A stretch of DNA of 64,000 bases from an uncultured cyanobacterium (GCA_903848645.1 CAINGU010000088.1:62001-126000); one strand, 5' to 3'; positions 46,441 to 57,907 are shown, numbered from the stretch's first letter. Program-made: numbers and translations. Notes: generated by a model not told the origin, from the letters alone.

Positions 46441-47136
46441 ATGAATATTCAATCAGTTCAAGAAAGTTTAAATTATCTCATCCTGGTAATTACAGCATTC
46501 TCTACCATTGTCATGCTTGTTGATTTCATAGTGGGATTAGTGCATTTATGGCATCAAGTCGCTCTTAACGTCGAACATTATACCACTCACAAAACATCTG
46601 AGCAATCAAACATTGAACCTATTGATACCACAAATAGCAATCTTAATGTTGAACAAGAAAATTGTCATCTATCTGCTAACTATAATTCTGTTGCCAATAG
46701 CTCTAAAAATGTTGAACATAACAATTGTAATCAATCAACTATCTATCATTATGCTTCAAATAGTTCTCTAAATGTTGAAAATGACAATGGCAATCAATCA
46801 AATGATAGCACTTCTTTACAACCAGAACTTGAACTTAATAATTCAGTTACTATTAACATAGACAAAATTGATTTACGCACAGCTAGAAAAATTGCCAGTG
46901 CCATTAAAAAAGTTTCAAAAACCAAGTCTGACTTAATTATCAAACAAACAGTCAATGGTAAAAGCGTTCCTTTAGCTTGGTTACAAGCACAGATTAAAAA
47001 TCGCTTAGAAATTGCTCCAGAAATTGTCAAACCAATTATTCAAAAATTAGCTCCTACTGCTATTAATAATTCTCAACAGGATATCCAGCATCATCAGGTT
47101 GTCCAAACAAGTAAACGTCAGCGTCAAATTAGTTAA
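46441..47136 (+). CDS. Membrane-anchored protein with NVE/Asn-rich repeats
   Basis: 231 aa. N-terminal membrane helix (LILVITAFSTIVMLVDFIV), then four imperfect repeats beginning NVE (residues about 43-125), rich in Asn and Ser, then a conserved C-terminal region (DLRTARKIASAIKKVSKTKS ... PLAWLQAQIKNRL) that might bind DNA. Probably a cytosolic domain tethered to the membrane. Function unknown. Confidence 0.5.
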   Translation: MNIQSVQESLNYLILVITAFSTIVMLVDFIVGLVHLWHQVALNVEHYTTHKTSEQSNIEPIDTTNSNLNVEQENCHLSANYNSVANSSKNVEHNNCNQSTIYHYASNSSLNVENDNGNQSNDSTSLQPELELNNSVTINIDKIDLRTARKIASAIKKVSKTKSDLIIKQTVNGKSVPLAWLQAQIKNRLEIAPEIVKPIIQKLAPTAINNSQQDIQHHQVVQTSKRQRQIS

Positions 47137-47433
47137 TTGAATCAAGTTATAAGGAGAGGGATATTACATATAAACCTCTCTTTAACAAAGTTTGGAGGTT
47201 AAATTACCGTGCTTCTAAAGGCAACAAGTTTTGTATCGTGTTCTAAATCCCCATTGCAAAACTTAATTACGAATTAATTTAATTATTCTTATCAAACAAT
47301 ACCAACTATAGCAGGAGTCACCGAGTCAGGAGTTAAGAGTCTCTTACCGTATGGCTTTTACTGTAGATTCTGTATCTCATTCAAGTGCATACCGCTATAA
47401 TACTTATGGCTTAAAAGCCCAATTGTTATCACT

Positions 47434-49248
47434 ATGAATTACTCTCCAGAATACATTTTAGTCAAAGATATTCCCACTCTCAAAAGCGTTATCAAACCTT
47501 TGTTTTATGCAGAAATTTTAGCCTTAGATTGTGAAACAACAGGACTCGACCCTTTAACTGACACAATTAGATTAATTCAAATAGCTGCACCTAATTACCC
47601 AGTTGTACTAATTGATTTACCAGCTATATCTGTGCGCGATAGCGCAGAACACAATACCAAAAGTAATCAGCTACACTGCACCGGAAGCACTCGCACTGAA
47701 ATTTATCGTTTACTACTCAAAAAACTCTTCTGCAACTCTGCTGTGAAAATTGCTCATAATGCCAAATTTGAATGGCAATTTCTCACTCAAGCTGGACTTC
47801 AACCTTCTGGATATTTCTTCGATACTCAACTTGCTTACCAAGTTGTGAATGCGGGAATTAAAACCAGTGCCTCTTTAGAAAATGTAGCTCGTAAACTGTT
47901 GCGTATCCAACTAGATAAAACCTTACAAACTAGCAATTGGCATCAACATCTGACTCCAGCACAATTACAATATGCTGCTACAGATGCTGCTATTTTACTT
48001 AACCTTTACCCGATTTTAGTCAAGAAATTAACACAGGCAAAATTGCTAAAAATTGCCCAACTGGAATTTCATTGTTTGCCTGTTGTCGCCCAAATGGAAC
48101 TCAATGGAATGTTATTTGACTTGTCCAAATGGCAAACGCTGGGTGCAAAGTTAGAAGCTGATAAAATAAATGCACTTCAACAGCTAAAAGAACTGCGTCT
48201 TGCTGGTAAATCTCAACTATCACTGTTACCAGAATTAACGGATACTGTTAATCCTAATTCACCCCCACAAGTATTAGCTGCTCTCCAAGCTATGGGTATT
48301 GCCATACAATCAACTAACCAAAAAGATTTAGTCCCTTTGGTTAATCAATATCCTATTATTAAGGCTCTTTTAGACTATCGCCACCTTGCTAAAATTACTG
48401 CTACTTTTACTGATAGTTTACCTAAACATATTCACCCCAAAACTGGGAGAATTCACCCCAATTACTATCAACTAGGAGCAAGGTCTGGAAGATTTTCCTG
48501 TCGTCACCCACCATTACAAACCATTCCCCGTCATGCTGCGGCTAGAAATTGCTTTATTGCTGCACCTGGCTACCAAATTTTAGCAGCAGATTATTCGCAA
48601 ATCGAATTAAGAATAGTAGCTCGTCTCTCTGGTGATGCTAAGATGCGCCAAGTCTACCGTCAAGGTGCTGATTTACACAAACTCACGGCAGCTTTGGTAA
48701 CTGGTAAGCGGATCATGGAGGTTACTGAGGAAGACCGCAGACTGGCTAAAGCGATTAATTTTGGACTGATTTACGGTATGGGGGCTGCCAAACTTCGCAT
48801 TTATGCTGAAACTAAGTATGGTGTGACAATGACACTGGATCAGGCGAAGGCTTTTAGAACCAGGTTTTTTGATGCTTATTCTGGTGTGACTAAGTGGCAT
48901 GAAACGATTAAGCAAGCATATTTGCGGGGTATTAAAGAAAGTCGGACTTTAGCAGGGAGAAGACGGAGATGGGCAGATAAACCAAGGTTAGCAGAAATGC
49001 TTAATCATCCTGTGCAGGGTTTGAATGCAGATATTAATAAGTTGGCGATGGTGAAGCTGATTAAGCCGTTAAGTAGGACTAATGCAAAGTTGATCTGCGT
49101 TGTCCATGATGAAATTGTCCTGGAATGTCCAGAGAATGAGGTGGAACGAGTGAGCAAAATGCTACACAGATGTATGGTTGCTGCGGCTGATAAGTTTCTC
49201 AACCCTGTGCCTGTGGTAGTAGATATTACGGTAGGTGATTCCTGGTAA
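47434..49248 (+). CDS. Family A DNA polymerase with 3'-5' exonuclease
   Basis: 604 aa; lacks the 5' nuclease domain of chromosomal Pol I. Exonuclease: LALDCETTGLDPLTD (about 28-42), FDTQLAYQ, YAATDAAIL. Polymerase: motif A AADYSQIELRIVARLSGD (about 385), motif B RRLAKAINFGLIYGMG (about 433), motif C VVHDEIVLE (about 555). A linker QLSLL between domains resembles a weak clamp-binding motif. Likely the replicon's own polymerase for replication or gap repair. Confidence 0.93.
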   Translation: MNYSPEYILVKDIPTLKSVIKPLFYAEILALDCETTGLDPLTDTIRLIQIAAPNYPVVLIDLPAISVRDSAEHNTKSNQLHCTGSTRTEIYRLLLKKLFCNSAVKIAHNAKFEWQFLTQAGLQPSGYFFDTQLAYQVVNAGIKTSASLENVARKLLRIQLDKTLQTSNWHQHLTPAQLQYAATDAAILLNLYPILVKKLTQAKLLKIAQLEFHCLPVVAQMELNGMLFDLSKWQTLGAKLEADKINALQQLKELRLAGKSQLSLLPELTDTVNPNSPPQVLAALQAMGIAIQSTNQKDLVPLVNQYPIIKALLDYRHLAKITATFTDSLPKHIHPKTGRIHPNYYQLGARSGRFSCRHPPLQTIPRHAAARNCFIAAPGYQILAADYSQIELRIVARLSGDAKMRQVYRQGADLHKLTAALVTGKRIMEVTEEDRRLAKAINFGLIYGMGAAKLRIYAETKYGVTMTLDQAKAFRTRFFDAYSGVTKWHETIKQAYLRGIKESRTLAGRRRRWADKPRLAEMLNHPVQGLNADINKLAMVKLIKPLSRTNAKLICVVHDEIVLECPENEVERVSKMLHRCMVAAADKFLNPVPVVVDITVGDSW

Positions 49249-49406
49249 CTACGGTACTTAGACAAGGAATGTCATAAAAATACGTGGTCTAGCAGTAGCT
49301 ATAACGATTAGGACATGGATTCCCACCTATACGGCAATAACAAGCCTATATTTTGTGCTAACCGCCCGGTTGCTATAATTGAGAAACGAGCGCGTCTTCT
49401 TGCAAG

Positions 49407-49428
49407 CTCAGTGGCACTCAGCCCTGAG
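49407..49428. repeat. Solitary CTCAG...CTGAG hairpin, third copy
   Basis: CTCAGTGGCACTCAGCCCTGAG, closely similar to the hairpin at 40664-40684 (left end of the TnpB element) and to 45900-45920 (right end). No transposase here, so it is either a relic end of the same element type or an independent palindromic repeat. Lies between the polymerase and the peroxiredoxin-like gene. Confidence 0.5.
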
Positions 49429-49508
49429 TTACTGATAAAATAAAATCAACGTGAATTCAGATCAATTGGGCTAAAATTTAATAGCTAAATAGCAGTTTAT
49501 ACCTTGCA

Positions 49509-50297
49509 ATGAACCCCTACGCTATCCTTAATCAGAACAAATATCAACGTGTTAGTGATGGCATGAGCCGACCCTTGCTAGAAAATTGCGAGACTGCCTC
49601 ACATATCCTTATTTTAGTTTGGCCACAACTTGGAGATTTTGATAGTCTTGAATATGCGTGGTGGTTGCAGCGTGAAGCTAAAAACTTGACAGATAAAAAA
49701 CTCGCTATTCGTGCGGTGGGAATTGGTAATCTCGCTTCTGGCACAAAATTCTGTGAATATACAGGATTTCCGCCGGAAAATTTATTTGTTGAACCTGATG
49801 GAGAACTACATCGCCAACTCAATCTCTATTCTGGTCTGAATCTTTCTCTCCCTGGACTTGCTGAGTCTCGGAAAGCTTGGCTAAATCTAATTTTGATGTG
49901 TGCAGGGATTGGTAGTCCGGGAACGCTGGCGGAAGTTTTTCGGGGATACAAGGGCGACCGCAAAGCCCCTCAACTCATTGGGGATAATGAAATCATTCAA
50001 GGTACTCCTCTACCTGCCTTCCAAGGCTCATTTTTCCAATTAGCCGGCGGCAGTGGCTTTCAACGCCCCTTTGAGTTAGCTACTCTGCGGCTACGGAATA
50101 TGGTGGAAGTTCTCAGAAATTGGCAGACTTATGTACCGAATTCTACTTACTTAACTCAGCGCGGTGGCACTTTTTTGTTTGATAGCAAAGGTCAGTTACT
50201 TTATGAACATCGAGATCCAGGAATTCTCGGCTTTGCTGCTAATATGAGCCAACCGCTATCATTTTTATCCTTAATTGAAACAGACAACTGGGCGTAA
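49509..50297 (+). CDS. Peroxiredoxin-like (AhpC/TSA-related) protein
   Basis: 262 aa. YAILNQNKYQRVSDG and ILVWPQLGDFDSLEYAWWL followed by VEPDGELHRQLNLY and GGTFLFDSKGQLLYEHRDPG, the layout of the peroxiredoxin-like-2 family common in cyanobacteria. The usual peroxidatic Cys position is not occupied by Cys here, so peroxidase activity is doubtful. Confidence 0.7.
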   Translation: MNPYAILNQNKYQRVSDGMSRPLLENCETASHILILVWPQLGDFDSLEYAWWLQREAKNLTDKKLAIRAVGIGNLASGTKFCEYTGFPPENLFVEPDGELHRQLNLYSGLNLSLPGLAESRKAWLNLILMCAGIGSPGTLAEVFRGYKGDRKAPQLIGDNEIIQGTPLPAFQGSFFQLAGGSGFQRPFELATLRLRNMVEVLRNWQTYVPNSTYLTQRGGTFLFDSKGQLLYEHRDPGILGFAANMSQPLSFLSLIETDNWA

Positions 50298-50447
50298 ACT
50301 ATAGGAATCCGGTTTGATTCTTGTTCATTATACTGAGACTCAATCGTTGATTCGATGGGGTTTACGGTTTACAGCTTGTATGGCTTACGCCACGCTACAC
50401 CACGCCACGCTATCAAAAATCGAATAGTAGCCCTATATATCGCTTTT

Positions 50448-51299
50448 TTATTTGCCAAAATTGACAGAAGAAGGATAATTCCACTGCACCGGATCTAAAT
50501 GATAGTAACATTGTAGCTGCTGATAAACTGCCGGATCATGAGATAACAATTGGTGTGGTTTTTCAAAGAAAGTTTCAGTCGCTACCGCAAAAAATTCTGC
50601 GGGATTCGTTGCACCATAACTATCTATGACATTATTGACTCCTTGGAGAACATCGTTACAAAGTTGTTGATATGCTTCGCTCATCACCTTTGCCCAAATC
50701 GGATAGTCAGAGTTGCGTTGTAAAATCGGCACACCTTCAGCTTTACCATCCTCTTGATCTAACTGATGGGCAAATTCATGCAGGACAACATTATGTCCAT
50801 CTTGCCAATTAAAAGTATCCTGTTTTATCTGTTCCCAAGACAATATTAACTGGTCTTTTGTCCACGATTCTCCTAGTCTTGCTACACGCCTTTCCTCAAC
50901 AACATAATTGCTAATAGCAGCCGTTTCTTTAACAATATAGGCACTGGGATAAACCAGAATTGAACGCAGTTTTGGGAAGTATTCTCCTCGTTCATTGAGT
51001 AGAAGTAAACAGGCAACAGTCGCAATAATCAGTTTCATTTCTTCTGTTACCTGTAATCCTCTACAGCCAATAAATTGCTTTTCGGTTAAAAACACTTGAA
51101 TATGTCCTTGAAGTCGCCTTCTTTCATCAGCAGAAAGATAGAGATATATAGGAAGATTATTCTCAATAACGGCATTCCAAAGGGGAGGAAAAGGGCGACG
51201 TTTGAGACGGTTTCTTCTCCTTTTCATGAGGAAGGGATTGGCTAAAATTACCGTGATAATTAGCCCAATAATGACAAAGACAATAATTGTTTCAATCAT
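50448..51299 (-). CDS. MtfA-like (M90) zinc metallopeptidase, membrane-anchored
   Basis: 283 aa from ATG at 51297-51299, chosen over the upstream 51380 start because it begins directly with the membrane helix (IETIIVFVIIGLIITVILA). Zinc motif HEFAHQLD (HExxH), downstream Glu in NPAEFFAVATETFFE. Family role in E. coli: MtfA titrates the repressor Mlc. It follows the ThiF gene on the same strand, but the 187-bp gap makes an operon uncertain. Confidence 0.82.
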   Translation of the reverse strand: MIETIIVFVIIGLIITVILANPFLMKRRRNRLKRRPFPPLWNAVIENNLPIYLYLSADERRRLQGHIQVFLTEKQFIGCRGLQVTEEMKLIIATVACLLLLNERGEYFPKLRSILVYPSAYIVKETAAISNYVVEERRVARLGESWTKDQLILSWEQIKQDTFNWQDGHNVVLHEFAHQLDQEDGKAEGVPILQRNSDYPIWAKVMSEAYQQLCNDVLQGVNNVIDSYGATNPAEFFAVATETFFEKPHQLLSHDPAVYQQLQCYYHLDPVQWNYPSSVNFGK

Positions 51300-51486
51300 T
51301 GATTTTTGAGCATAATACAATTTTATGATACAGCAAATTTTATCTGGGTGAGGTACACTCGTAGCGGGCAAGATGCCCACACCACAAGATTTATAATATT
51401 AAGATGTGTAATTCATTTACTGGCAAAGTGCCGTATCAAATTCGTTGAAAAAAATCACACTAAAAACACGCTAAAGCTATGGCAAC

Positions 51487-52125
51487 TTACTCAAAAAAAG
51501 ATTGAACAGTCAAATCCTTGAGGGTAATAGTGAAGTTACGCTGTTCTGCTGTAGCAATGAAGGAGATAATTGCCTCACAGGCCACAGCAACCGTTAACAT
51601 CACTAGATTTCGTGCTAGGGGATAATCACAGACATCATCATTAACCTCAGAAGGAACACGATAAACATCATTCCAAATTACTTCTGCATAATCAGATGAT
51701 AGCCCAGCATGAAGACAAGAAACACGTTTTTGATCAGCATAATCTTTCACTGCTTGACGTGCCACACTGTTGTCAAAAGCATCAATAATTAACTGACTGT
51801 CTTGGAGTAATTGATTAGTATTTGCTGGTGTCAACTCCTTTGTTTTAGCATCAACTTTAGTGCCAATTGCTCGATATAAATTGTTGGCTAAAATCTTCGC
51901 CTTAAATGCTCCTACATCAGAACGGTAGTAGGGTTGGGTAGAAAGATTACGTTCCTCAATGCGATCGCAATCAATCACTGTAAGTTTATCAAAACCAGAG
52001 CGAGCTAAGTTTTCTACAATGTTAGCTCCTAATGCTCCCGCCCCACAAATTGTGATCGGATAATCCTTTAACTTTGTCATCACAGCATTGCTGCGGTAAA
52101 GCTGTTCATGGAAAAAGATACTCAT
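51487..52125 (-). CDS. ThiF/MoeB/E1-like adenylating enzyme
   Basis: 212 aa, a single Rossmann E1 domain. ICGAGALGANIVENLARSGF (ATP-binding glycine loop), VIDCDRIEERNLSTQ (D-x-D and N-x-x-Q), then FKAK. The last third has VCDYPLARN but no CxxC zinc pair. E1-like proteins adenylate the C-terminal Gly of ubiquitin-like or sulfur-carrier proteins. The small protein at 57033-57233, ending in Gly, is the obvious candidate substrate. Last gene of the cassette with the TROVE protein. Confidence 0.82.
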   Translation of the reverse strand: MSIFFHEQLYRSNAVMTKLKDYPITICGAGALGANIVENLARSGFDKLTVIDCDRIEERNLSTQPYYRSDVGAFKAKILANNLYRAIGTKVDAKTKELTPANTNQLLQDSQLIIDAFDNSVARQAVKDYADQKRVSCLHAGLSSDYAEVIWNDVYRVPSEVNDDVCDYPLARNLVMLTVAVACEAIISFIATAEQRNFTITLKDLTVQSFFE

Positions 52126-52339
52126 AATAGGTAATGGGTAATTGGTAATTAAGACACACTCTTAGTAACGTAAGTTGCTAGTTAGGGCAACTGTCAGAAA
52201 TGGCTAACGCTCCCGTAAGGGATACAGGATTTCCATGATTTAAGGATAAACAGGATTAAAACTGGGATTTTATCCCCAATTATCCAATCCATTACCAATT
52301 ACCAGCCTCAACTAGATGACTAGCAACTTGGGTTAGTAG

Positions 52340-53173
52340 TTAGTATTCTTGTTGTTCCATTACAGCTACTAAGGATTGCAAGTCAAAATCGCGGTCGCGT
52401 CCACTCAGACAAATACCAGAACTGACAACAGTTAAATCAGATTTAGCGATCGCACTACTATGACGAATACCATCCGCAGTAGTCCAGTCAACAGTCCAAT
52501 AATCACCGCGATCATGGAATTGAGTTAAAGTACCACCCCCCATTTGTAACGCCTTTCTCAATCGTCTTTCATCCTGTTGGGCTTGAGTAAAGCCCTCAAC
52601 CTGCTGACTTGCTAATTCATACACCGTGCGGATTTCTGGAGTAATGCCTTTGAACTGCAAATCCTGTGTTGGGGTAAATTTTTTCACAGCAGATTGCAGA
52701 GTTTCCACAATTTCAGGATCGGTACGGCGATCAACTTCCTCAAACCAGCAGGATTTTCCATCCCAACGAGCTATGATTTGCTCAAAGGCAACACCCTCAG
52801 TTACTAAATGTAATGCGATCGGCTTAACCAGCTTCAACCGTTGACGCATATCCGCTTCATTCACAGGGTATGCTAACCAAGTTTGTTTTTGAAGTTCTTG
52901 TGCTAACCGCAGTCGGATTTGGGGAAAATGTTGCAGGTATTCGGCAATTTGGGGTAAATCTGCCTCTTCTACAAGCTTTGCTGTCTTTTCATCCACAGCC
53001 TGAAAGATGCCCCAACCTGCAAATTTACTAGGCTTTGGTGTGAAGGTGTAAACCATCCCAGCTACCCTTATGCGGACTCGTCCACCTTTGACACAGGGCG
53101 CAAGGAATTGAGTTTCAGACAACTGTGCTTCTGCATTAGCTATTTGGTTGATTAGGTTAAATATGTTAGTCAT
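52340..53173 (-). CDS. Conserved unknown protein of the TROVE cassette
   Basis: 277 aa from ATG 53171-53173 (a TTG 12 bp upstream is also in frame). Segments GRVRIRVAGMVYTF, FAGWGIFQAVDEKTAKLV, LPQIAEYLQHFPQIRLRL and the C-terminal SSGICLSGRDRDFDLQSLVAVM look conserved-type, the last like a substrate loop. No known catalytic motif. Between the ThiF gene and RNA module E on the same strand, so assigned to the cassette by context. Confidence 0.6.
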   Translation of the reverse strand: MTNIFNLINQIANAEAQLSETQFLAPCVKGGRVRIRVAGMVYTFTPKPSKFAGWGIFQAVDEKTAKLVEEADLPQIAEYLQHFPQIRLRLAQELQKQTWLAYPVNEADMRQRLKLVKPIALHLVTEGVAFEQIIARWDGKSCWFEEVDRRTDPEIVETLQSAVKKFTPTQDLQFKGITPEIRTVYELASQQVEGFTQAQQDERRLRKALQMGGGTLTQFHDRGDYWTVDWTTADGIRHSSAIAKSDLTVVSSGICLSGRDRDFDLQSLVAVMEQQEY

Positions 53174-53266
53174 AACTAATACCAATTATTCAAAATCAGC
53201 TAGAAATTCAACCTAGAAACTCGCATAAAATCTAACTTTCTTAATTACGAATTAATCTAAATATTT

Positions 53267-53475
53267 CCTGCGTGCAAGTTAGTGGAGCATTGCGTGTTCT
53301 CAGTTACTAGAGGGACTCCACTGGTGAGTTGTTACACACTCTTTAAAAGATGGCTGCTTTCAAGCCTACTTCCCAGGTTCTTCGCACTCCCCGTTCACAC
53401 ACGCACACTGCATTTGGCAGTGTTACCTTTCCTCTCGTACTAGTATGTAGGCTCACACGAGTTAGGTCACGCAAG
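53267..53475 (-). ncRNA. Y-RNA-like module E with 23S sarcin-ricin loop and GTPase-centre mimics
   Basis: 209 nt. Outer stem CTTGCGTG/CACGCAGG (8 bp, one G-U), 5' loop ACCTAACTC, inner stem GTGtGAGC/GCTCCAC, 3' loop TAACTTG. The interior starts with TACATA as in the other modules. It contains CTAGTACGAGAGGA (53430-53443), the universally conserved sarcin-ricin loop of 23S rRNA, and a segment (53323-53366) with GAAAGCAGCCATC and TTTAAAGAG...GTAACAACTCAC, the GTPase-associated centre (helices 42-44). Upstream of the 281-codon gene. Not an rRNA gene fragment, because two distant rRNA parts are set in the shared frame. Confidence 0.82.
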
Positions 53476-53655
53476 AAACATATTACATTATACTACAGCA
53501 TAGTATAAATAAATTTCCACTTTTCGGGCAAAAGGTAAAAGTAACGCTAACGTGTCAGCAATATGGTCATAAACGAATTTTTGTAATTCGGGATACTAGC
53601 AAAATTTCGTAAAATAAGATTTACTATTTAAGTAGTACCAATATACTAAAAGCTC

Positions 53656-54048
53656 ATGACTAAAAAGAAAAATTTAGGTCATAATTTTGGATTCCAAGAG
53701 CCTCCACTCCCCAATACTCTAATATCAGAACCGCTACTGCCAGATCCAAAAGTCTTAGAACTTATCAAACAAGCAATTACCCAAAAGCGTTTAATTGAGT
53801 TTTACTATCAAGATTTCCAACGTATCGCAGAACCTCGTATTCTTGGATTAAAGGATGGATTTACAAAAGTTTTAGTTTATCAAGTTAGTGGTCAGAGTGG
53901 TTCCGGTCCACTTCCTGATTGGAGACGCATGAATGTTGAGAATATCTTACGTCTTCGGCTTCTTGATGAAACTTTTTCTAACCCTCGTCCTTCTCCATCT
54001 GGGAATCATAGTTCATGGGATGAAATTATAGCTACCGTTATCTTTTAA
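53656..54048 (+). CDS. WYL-like small protein
   Basis: 130 aa on the strand opposite to its neighbours. KVLELIKQAITQKRLIEFYY, then RIAEPRILGLKDGFTKVLVY and QVSGQSGSG...WRRMNVENI follow the pattern of a WYL-like sensor domain (beta-rich, YxDF at the end of the first strand). No DNA-binding domain. May sense or regulate the cassette; could also be unrelated. Confidence 0.55.
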   Translation: MTKKKNLGHNFGFQEPPLPNTLISEPLLPDPKVLELIKQAITQKRLIEFYYQDFQRIAEPRILGLKDGFTKVLVYQVSGQSGSGPLPDWRRMNVENILRLRLLDETFSNPRPSPSGNHSSWDEIIATVIF

Positions 54049-54198
54049 TGTTTAGGTTGTTTTACAAGAGAGAAATTGCTCTAAACAGCAAGGATATTTC
54101 TTGTGAATTTAGGATGTCTAATAGACAGAATCAATTGAAAATTTACAAAGTAAGTAATGCTTACTATTACAAATAGTGAACATTGCTTACTTTTTAAC

Positions 54199-55826
<1,628 letters not shown>

Positions 55827-55857
55827 CAACAACTGCCAATGGAAATAAATAAAATCA

Positions 55858-55981
<124 letters not shown>

Positions 55982-55989
55982 TGAAAATT

Positions 55990-56785
<796 letters not shown>

Positions 56786-56837
56786 TGGATTGACCTCCTT
56801 ATAAGTGATTGAGTTAAATACAATTTAAATAATCAGA

Positions 56838-57022
56838 ATTCCGCACAAGTTCAAGAAACTTTTTACAGCTACGGTTGTTCTTACCAAATATTGGCAGTGG
56901 ACACGCAAGCTAAATCTGCGAGAGACTGATCATGCTTCGCTGGTTCGATTGCTCGAATTTTGCTACCTTAGAACCGTTATAAATGTGTATGTATGTATGT
57001 TTCTTCTGTCGGGGCGCGGAAT
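56838..57022 (-). ncRNA. Y-RNA-like module D with 23S helix 69-71 mimic
   Basis: 185 nt. Outer stem ATTCCGC/GCGGAAT (plus a G-U), 5' loop CCCCGACAG, inner stem AAGAAAC/GTTTCTT, 3' loop GAACTTG. The interior starts ACATACATACATAC and contains, at 56955-56981, TATAACGGTTCTAAGGTAG followed by CAAAATTC, differing at two of 27 positions from 23S rRNA helices 69-71 (the region also recognised by I-CeuI). The following GCGAAGCATGATCAGTCTC echoes the next rRNA segment. ACGGTT can pair with AACCGT further on, closing the domain. Between the beta-grasp-like gene and the 240-aa gene. Confidence 0.8.
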
Positions 57023-57032
57023 ACTAAACACT

Positions 57033-57248
<216 letters not shown>

Positions 57249-57270
57249 TTAAATTACAAATTGTTATTCA

Positions 57271-57479
57271 TGGATCTGATCGGGATTGAACCGATACCCT
57301 CCCTGTGAGAGTTGCACTCACACCTCGTGTAAGTTGAAAAAGCTGTGATTACACCGCAGGACTTGAACCTGCAACCTATCATTTTCAAGATGATCGCTCT
57401 ACCAATTGAGCAAGTATGTAAGCTTTTTCTGTCAGGACACAAGTGAATCCAGGAACTCTACCATTAGAGCTACAGACCC
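57271..57479 (-). ncRNA. Outer tRNA-like domain carrying module C in place of its anticodon arm
   Basis: Ends pair perfectly as an acceptor: GGGTCTG (57473-57479) with CAGATCC (57272-57278), discriminator A at 57271. Next to them are a D arm GCTC-TAATGGTA-GAGT with GG in the loop and a T arm ATCGG-TTCAATC-CCGAT. The anticodon stem CCTGG/(A)CAGG opens into module C plus a TGTGAG/CTCACA hairpin. Either a tRNA gene invaded by the module or one nested structure, with tRNA-like in tRNA-like. Confidence 0.6.
57321..57445 (-). ncRNA. Y-RNA-like module C with tRNA-like domain (anticodon UGA)
   Basis: 125 nt. Outer stem TTGTGT/ACACGA, 5' loop CCTGACA, inner stem GAAAAAGCT/AGCTTTTTC (9 bp), 3' loop AACTT. 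Interior 57348-57421 folds as a tRNA: D arm GCTC-AATTGGTA-GAGC, anticodon stem ATCAT/ATGAT with loop CTTGAAA (anticodon UGA), T arm GCAGG-TTCAAGT-CCTGC, acceptor TTACATA/GGTGTAA (about 6 of 7 pairs). UGA is a serine anticodon, but there is no long variable arm. First RNA of the cassette. Confidence 0.82.
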
Positions 57480-57539
57480 AATAAAAGCATGATTGCTCTG
57501 AGTGTTTTTTTGCCTTTTGGAGGAGGCGTTTGTGTTGAT

Positions 57540-57574
57540 ATTACATTTGTAATACAAATACTACTCTATGTCAA
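57540..57574 (-). promoter_or_regulatory. Candidate promoter/operator of the TROVE cassette
   Basis: TTGACA (57569-57574, minus strand) and, after 17 bp, TACAAA. The -10 region lies in overlapping palindromes ATTACA-TT-TGTAAT (57540-57553) and ATTTGTA-A-TACAAAT (57545-57559), which look like a regulator site. About 60 bp upstream of the outer tRNA-like domain. The promoter for the divergent recombinase (57908) is not evident. Confidence 0.5.
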
Positions 57575-57610
57575 GAGCATACTACAAATTTTTGGGAAAG
57601 TCAGAGAACT

Positions 57611-57634
57611 GCACCATGAATTAATTCACGGTGC
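57611..57634. repeat. 24-bp imperfect palindrome
   Basis: GCACCATGAATT / AATTCACGGTGC, full-length symmetric apart from one G/A exchange that still pairs as G-U in RNA. In the 428-bp non-coding stretch 57480-57907 between the cassette and the recombinase at 57908. Could be a terminator hairpin, operator or recombination site. Confidence 0.45.
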
Positions 57635-57907
57635 GTAACATTCATCTTGTTTTTTGCGAGATACTCCATCTCATTTACTCCTTCAAAGAAGCAAGCTACA
57701 GCGTAGCCAGGTGGGGAAGTTGAAGAGGTTAAAATGTCTTTTATTTAACAATTAGCCAATCAACCACATAAGTAAGTCAGCACTTTACACAAGTTAATAA
57801 ATTAGAGAGACGGATCTGGATTACCCATTAAGGGTGACAATAAAAATCAGACAACACAAAACCAGACTTAACTTGGGTTATGTCTTATTGATCATAGTGT
57901 AGAAATT

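Noticed and set aside
52126..52339. Sixth Y-RNA-like module between the ThiF and 281-codon genes
   Set aside because: GCCCTAAC and CAACTT occur close together, but the outer and inner stems cannot be formed as in the others.
53323..53443. Fragment of a real 23S rRNA gene
   Set aside because: Two far-apart rRNA segments are adjacent and enclosed by stems shared with four other modules; flanking rRNA sequence is absent.
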